A stretch of DNA of 64,000 nt from Monoplex corrugatus (taxonomy: Eukaryota > Mollusca > Gastropoda > Littorinimorpha > Ranellidae): positions 63,875,653-63,939,652 of the forward strand of contig CM060307.1 in the NCBI GenBank assembly GCA_030674185.1. The letters are read 5' to 3'. Both the position numbers and the translations under genes were made by a program. Numbering within the stretch: position 1 is the first letter of the stretch; each line of letters starts with the position of its first letter. This document shows, in pieces, positions 59,571 through 64,000 of this stretch. Under the pieces are notes generated by a model. The model was given only the letters and a program-made list of their open reading frames with translations. It searched no databases and was not told where the DNA came from.

Positions 59571-60002
59571 GTGGCAGAATGGTTTAGATGTTCGCCTGCC
59601 AATAACTAAACTCAAGGTTCCAGGGTTTATTTCTCGTTCAGGCTTCGACTTTTCTTATCAGCTTGACCAGAAAATCGAACTAAACATCTAGTCCTCCTGA
59701 AGGGGATGAAAAATGAGTCGGACCCAAGTGCCTTCTGGCCTGTGCATACTAAAGATCCCAAAGCAGTTGAAAATTGGCTACCCTGGTAAAAAACACAGGA
59801 CAGATAGGTTTATTTTCCAAATCCTTCGCCTTGAATGCCAGTTAGCCTTTTTGCCTTTCTAAAAAAAAAAAAAAAAAAAAAAGGTGGTGCTGCACTGCTG
59901 AGACAATGCGCTCTCAAAGGGAAAAGCAGTGTAATTTCACATGATAAATCCATTGTGACAAAAGATATGAATATGAATGAATATGAATACGAAAATGAAT
60001 AA
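59571..60002 (+). mobile_element. SINE copy with tRNA-like head and poly-A insert (family B)
   Basis: The head GTGGCAGAATGGTTTAGATG with a B-box-like GGTTCCAGGGTTTATT is followed by ATCTAGTCCTCCTGAAGG, GTGCATACTAAAGATCCC, a 24-base A run (59858-59881) and GGTGGTGCTGCACTGCTGAG. AATTTCACATGATAAATCC and a GAATATGAATAC tail finish it. The 3' block corresponds to those of the 15-kb copies. Confidence 0.65.
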
Positions 60003-60399
60003 GACACCAACACATTACTGTTATCTTTTTAATTTCCTATCAGTGTGCTTTCTTTTTTTTTTACCTTATCAGAGTGAATAGTCTGTGAGATTTTGCCAGA
60101 GACAATTCTTATTTGCTATGGTTTCTATACATGTGTACTCAATGTATGGTGTATGTAAGACCTCAGTATATCAGAAAGACCACCATGCTAGGAGTGGTGG
60201 GGTGGGGGTGGGAAGAAAGAAAAATCCCTGCCCAACACATTTACTTGAAATAGTAGTGTGGTATAAGGCCTTATAAATTTTCAGTCACACTATATGTATT
60301 TGAAACAATTCAATCTTGAAACTAATTTAGAGGGACAAAAATGCTTCTTCTCAAAACTACAATAAGAGTCATCTAAGAAATAATATGTACAATACATAT

Positions 60400-60490
60400 A
60401 CATATATAGATATATAGATATAGATATGGATATGGATATGGATATGGATATGGATATAGATATAGATACAGATATAGATATAGATATATA
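60400..60490. repeat. (GATATA/GATATG)n hexanucleotide repeat
   Basis: About 14 units with a block of six GATATG in the centre. Confidence 0.93.
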
Positions 60491-62050
60491 AAACCAACCT
60501 TCATGATGTAGTGATAGAATAAAAAAAAAGATAAGACTATTAAAACATATGGGCTAACAATACTAAAGAATGGTGTGGACTGTGGACTTCCACAAGAAGC
60601 AAATTGAAGCATATAACCATAGGAGAAGGAATATTTTATCTGTATAACTGTCAGCTGCAACAATGATATTGGTCATGGGATAGTTAGAGGTAAATATAAG
60701 AAAACTATGTATATTTTTAGGGTCTAGCCTCTAGCCTTCAAACATATGCAAGTGCACATGCAAATGTGTGCACACACAGATATGCACGTTTACTGATGTA
60801 CACATGGATGTACACACATTCACACAAACATGCAAACACTAACATAAACATACTTTTAAGTGAAATGAAAGCACAGAGCCTTTTTAAAAAAAATTTTTAA
60901 CTACAAAAACCATTACATTCCAAAAGTATGAACTCTAATCCACAACACAATAAATCTAAGCCCCCCCCCCCCCCCAAAACCAAAAGCACTTTGTCTCAAA
61001 CATCATAAGGATAAGAAGAATTCCCATTCATAAAGCTCACTGTCCTTTGTGTACTTAATAATCACTTGCCACTAATGCCCATTCACTGAAGGCATTTTCC
61101 ACTCCACTGAACAAATTGCCATCAGGTCGACATTCTTCTGTCAGAACAGAAAGGCCTGGGTGAACATCTACTATCTACATCAGCTTGGCCATCCTGCTCC
61201 CTTTCTGAGTGACCCATGAAGTAGTGAGAAGTGACCCCTTGATACAATCAATGTAAATCAGATTATGAATTCTGCAGTCAGCAGTTTCCTCTGCTTCTCT
61301 CATCAAAACAAATGCTGAAGGAATTTCAGTGGCACAACAATGTTTCCCTTATTGCTGTTTTCAGTTCCCTACAGCCTTTTCCCAACTGACCCACAACACA
61401 GCTGAAAAGTGGCCGTTTGTTAAAGTTAGTCATGTGACTGATCCCATCAACTTTCAACACTTTACTGTGCGAGATAAACATTTCTGATAGAACAGCAACA
61501 CATCCCTGAGAGAAGCACTCAATTCTTGGAACAGGTATTTCATAACATGAAGTCTGTTCAATTAAAACAAATCTTTCTCAGCTAATAGAAGTAAATTGGA
61601 AGAATTCCTAAACCCAAGCAAAGTTCTCCATGTAGGTTTTATTTTAAAAATGTGTAATGATCTTCCTTTAAAAAGGAGACTTTAAAAAAAAGAAAGCTCT
61701 GATGGCAAAGCACAATCCTGTGGTGATTAATGCAGCACATGTCTAAATTCTCATGGCAGTGGAACTAACTCGAAATGTAGATCTCCTTCACTGCCTCCTC
61801 CTTGATCCATGTTCTGTTCACATTTAACAGTAGTTTATTCATAGGCTGTACAAGGTGCCAGTTGGACTACTATTTTTGAACAGTTTATAGTAATTAGCTT
61901 GTATTAAGATAACATACTGCCTTTGCGCTATCAGTATGCTCATCTATCTCATCTCATTTATCGCCATCGCCGTGGACAGCGGCGGTGGGAACTCCACTCT
62001 TTGTCACTAAGGATCCCCATTATCAACACATGCACGCCTGTCTTACTAAC

Positions 62051-62274
62051 CCATTCCACATCCTTCAGACCACCCAGATCTTTGAGGACCACATCTGCCC
62101 GGACTCCCTGCCCTTCTAGAGCAGCCTTCAGGTCCCGACGCAATCGCTCGAACTCCATGCTGCTGCCGTCAATTTCAGGGCAGGTAACTGGGCAGAAGAA
62201 GATGTGGACTGACACGGCAGGCACTCTACCCTTGTAGGTGCAACTGTCTGCGTGAAGCATTCTGTTACTGCCGC
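62051..62274 (-). CDS. Exon-like segment of unrecognised, non-coiled-coil protein
   Basis: On the minus strand an acceptor ATGTTACAG|GCGGC at 62275 is followed by an open frame with AVSVHIFFCPVTCPEIDGSS, MEFERLRRDLKAALEGQGV and RADVVLKDLGGLKDVEW. A possible donor TGG|GTTAGT would end it at 62051 in phase 0, compatible with exon 1 at 58968. Alternatively the frame continues (VSKTGVHVLIMGILSDKEW) to a TAA at 61958. Alternating strand-helix character suggests an alpha/beta domain. I do not recognise the family. It may be an upstream exon of the coiled-coil gene or the end of another gene. Confidence 0.45.
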
Positions 62275-64000
62275 CTGTAACATACAAAATGCCTTCTGTA
62301 AGTCAAAAACTAAAAGCTTCCAAGTTGTGATTTCAGGATAATCTGCAGCACACCTTTCTCCAGTCATAAACAGACATCTGTCTGCTTACTTATTCATCCA
62401 GGCGAAATCACACAAAATCAATTGCTGTCAACTATCAAAAATACTTTAGAAAAACCAGAAGTACACTTCAAAAATCAAAACATACATTTCAAAACCGTGT
62501 TTTTACTGTGGAATGTTAATACAACAGCTACAACAAGAACCACTCTTTAAATTTTTATCAAAAAATTATATCGAAGAATACCCTGACAACCAAGATGTTA
62601 AATCAGCATGAAAATTTCAACAGAGCTAAAAGTAATCTGAACCAGTTACATGAACATTTATGATTTTATCTAAGTGTTCCAATTAATGCACATGAACTCA
62701 CATAACAATAGTTAATACACTTAAACTACAATATTCATTCACATGCAATGGATACACAATGCAAATTTTGATCACAAATACTTTCTGAACTGATCATGGA
62801 AGATTAGGCAAGCATACACGTTTTGTGCAAGGCATTCTGCACTGTGCATCTCTTCACAAAAATGAAACCAATTACACACACATTTACGCCAGTTACAAAA
62901 TAATCCACAGAAATCTTAGTATGAAACAGACTGTGTACAAGCAAACTCAGTGTCTTAACACTGCACAACTTTTTTCTTTCCTTTGTTTGAACTTAAACCA
63001 CACACACATGCTAGATCTCAGAACACAGCCCATTCACTGTTCAATGTAGTGAACATCCTTTCCTGTCTTTCAACTAGTGAAAATTTAACAAAATTAAGTC
63101 ACTTGTTCCACAACTTGACAGACCTAATAACTATACACATTCCATCCAAGCTATTCACACGTCTGACCAATACACGTCTTATGATTAGGGTTTTTATGAG
63201 TCCCCAAGTTCAGAAGTTCACTGACATGTGAAGAAAAACAAAAAACAATGAAATATGAAATAGGAGAACACAGTTAAGCAGAAGTGAGCTTAAACATACA
63301 TATTATCACTCAGAACAAGCACACATTGTGAAAATGATCACTCAAAGCAGACTACAAAGAACGACTGTCTATGATGACTGTGTTGAAAGTGTTTTCTGAA
63401 GTCATCACTATGGGTCACCAAACGACCTAGCTCTTTCTCCCTGTATCCCGAACTTTGTCCCCCTCTAACTATGATGATGACTAGTGTTGCAGTGTCTGTT
63501 ATTCTGAAGACAACATTATGTGCCTCCTCTCTCCCTCTCTCTCTTTGCCATGTCTGTCTGGAAAAGTGTTATTCAGGAGACATCATGGACTCGCCAGAAT
63601 GTGGGGTAAAATATCCCTCCCTCCCCCTCATCTTTTCCCTCATATCTCTCTCTGCTTCCTCCATCCAAACAGTTAATGATTCAGGAATGCAGTTAGTGAT
63701 TCAGTTTATGGAGACAGAGACATTCAGTTCGCTAGCTTCCTGCAGGGGGATACACTAAATCGGTGGATTACCTGCAGGTTAAAACTGACTAAATTAAAAC
63801 GCACAGACTGCCCTGTAACATTATGACATGTTATTGAGTCAGATGCTGGCAGCAACAAAAATAGTTATTCAGTACAGGTGACTTGGATACGAATGACATT
63901 GTTTAATTTGAAATATGAATTTGGTTGTGCATGAATGAATCAGGATAATGGTGTGAAGTTTTATTCATGCAAATGTCGACTAATTTAAAGTAGAAGAATA
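62275..64000. other. Unassigned right edge
   Basis: AT-rich DNA. A minus-strand mini-exon candidate (about 63771-63811, acceptor GTTACAG|GG and donor CCTGCAG|GTAATC, peptide QSVRFNLVSFNLQ) has good splice signals, but its phase does not match the segment at 62051-62274. No other feature seen. Confidence 0.4.

Larger units (their letters stand above)
58969..62050 (-). other. Intron or intergenic DNA upstream of exon 1
   Basis: It contains a plus-strand SINE (59571-60002), a hexanucleotide repeat (60400-60490) and a C run (60961-60977). No exon was recognised. Confidence 0.5.

Overview
The window is nuclear DNA of an animal, most likely a mollusc and probably a marine gastropod. This rests on GT-AG introns, very dense (CA/TG)n microsatellites, RTE-like and L1-ORF1-type LINEs, and short interspersed repeats whose segments I recall from gastropod genomes. 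The species assignment is inference; no marker gene fixes it.

One host gene dominates. It runs on the minus strand from about 59 kb (5' side) to 2.8 kb (3' side) and encodes a giant, almost wholly coiled-coil protein. I can place 17 coding exons with GT-AG borders: 58816-58968, 57253-58143, 53887-54379, 53063-53246, 52210-52377, 44268-49615, 43296-43399, 42540-42647, 14807-14924, 13846-14084, 12969-13175, 12323-12547, 11236-11765, 10576-10731, 9140-9427, 7561-7632 and 2817-2942. Together they make about 9.4 kb, or roughly 3,137 residues. Neither the start codon nor the stop codon is seen with confidence, so the gene probably extends past the recognised exons on both sides. A further minus-strand exon-like segment at 62051-62274 is not coiled coil and may be an upstream exon or belong to another gene. 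Five exons carry single-base frame breaks, while the exon phases still fit; these look more like assembly errors than gene decay.

The 27.6-kb intron between 14925 and 42539 is a retroelement depot. In order it holds a cluster of SINEs (15.0-16.4 kb); an LTR (Gypsy-like) retrotransposon with two nearly identical LTRs but most of pol deleted (18153-23594); an 18-copy, 77-bp minisatellite whose unit carries a nuclear-receptor-like TCAAGGTCA site (24.8-26.26 kb); a rearranged duplication (26.95-27.58 kb); a decayed RTE-like LINE (28.77-32.08 kb); nested piggyBac-type miniature elements (34.75-34.93 kb); and a LINE with an intact 3.7-kb ORF2 (35.19-39.23 kb). In that LINE, ORF1 and ORF2 share one frame, separated only by a TAG, and no ATG precedes the endonuclease domain. 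This is the most interesting signal in the window.

Elsewhere, the left edge holds the remnant of a piggyBac transposon ending at a TTAA site. A small intron at 9.4-10.6 kb holds a twin-primed (inverted) RTE copy. The remaining introns are AT-rich, with microsatellites and scattered SINEs. No rRNA, functional tRNA or CRISPR was seen.
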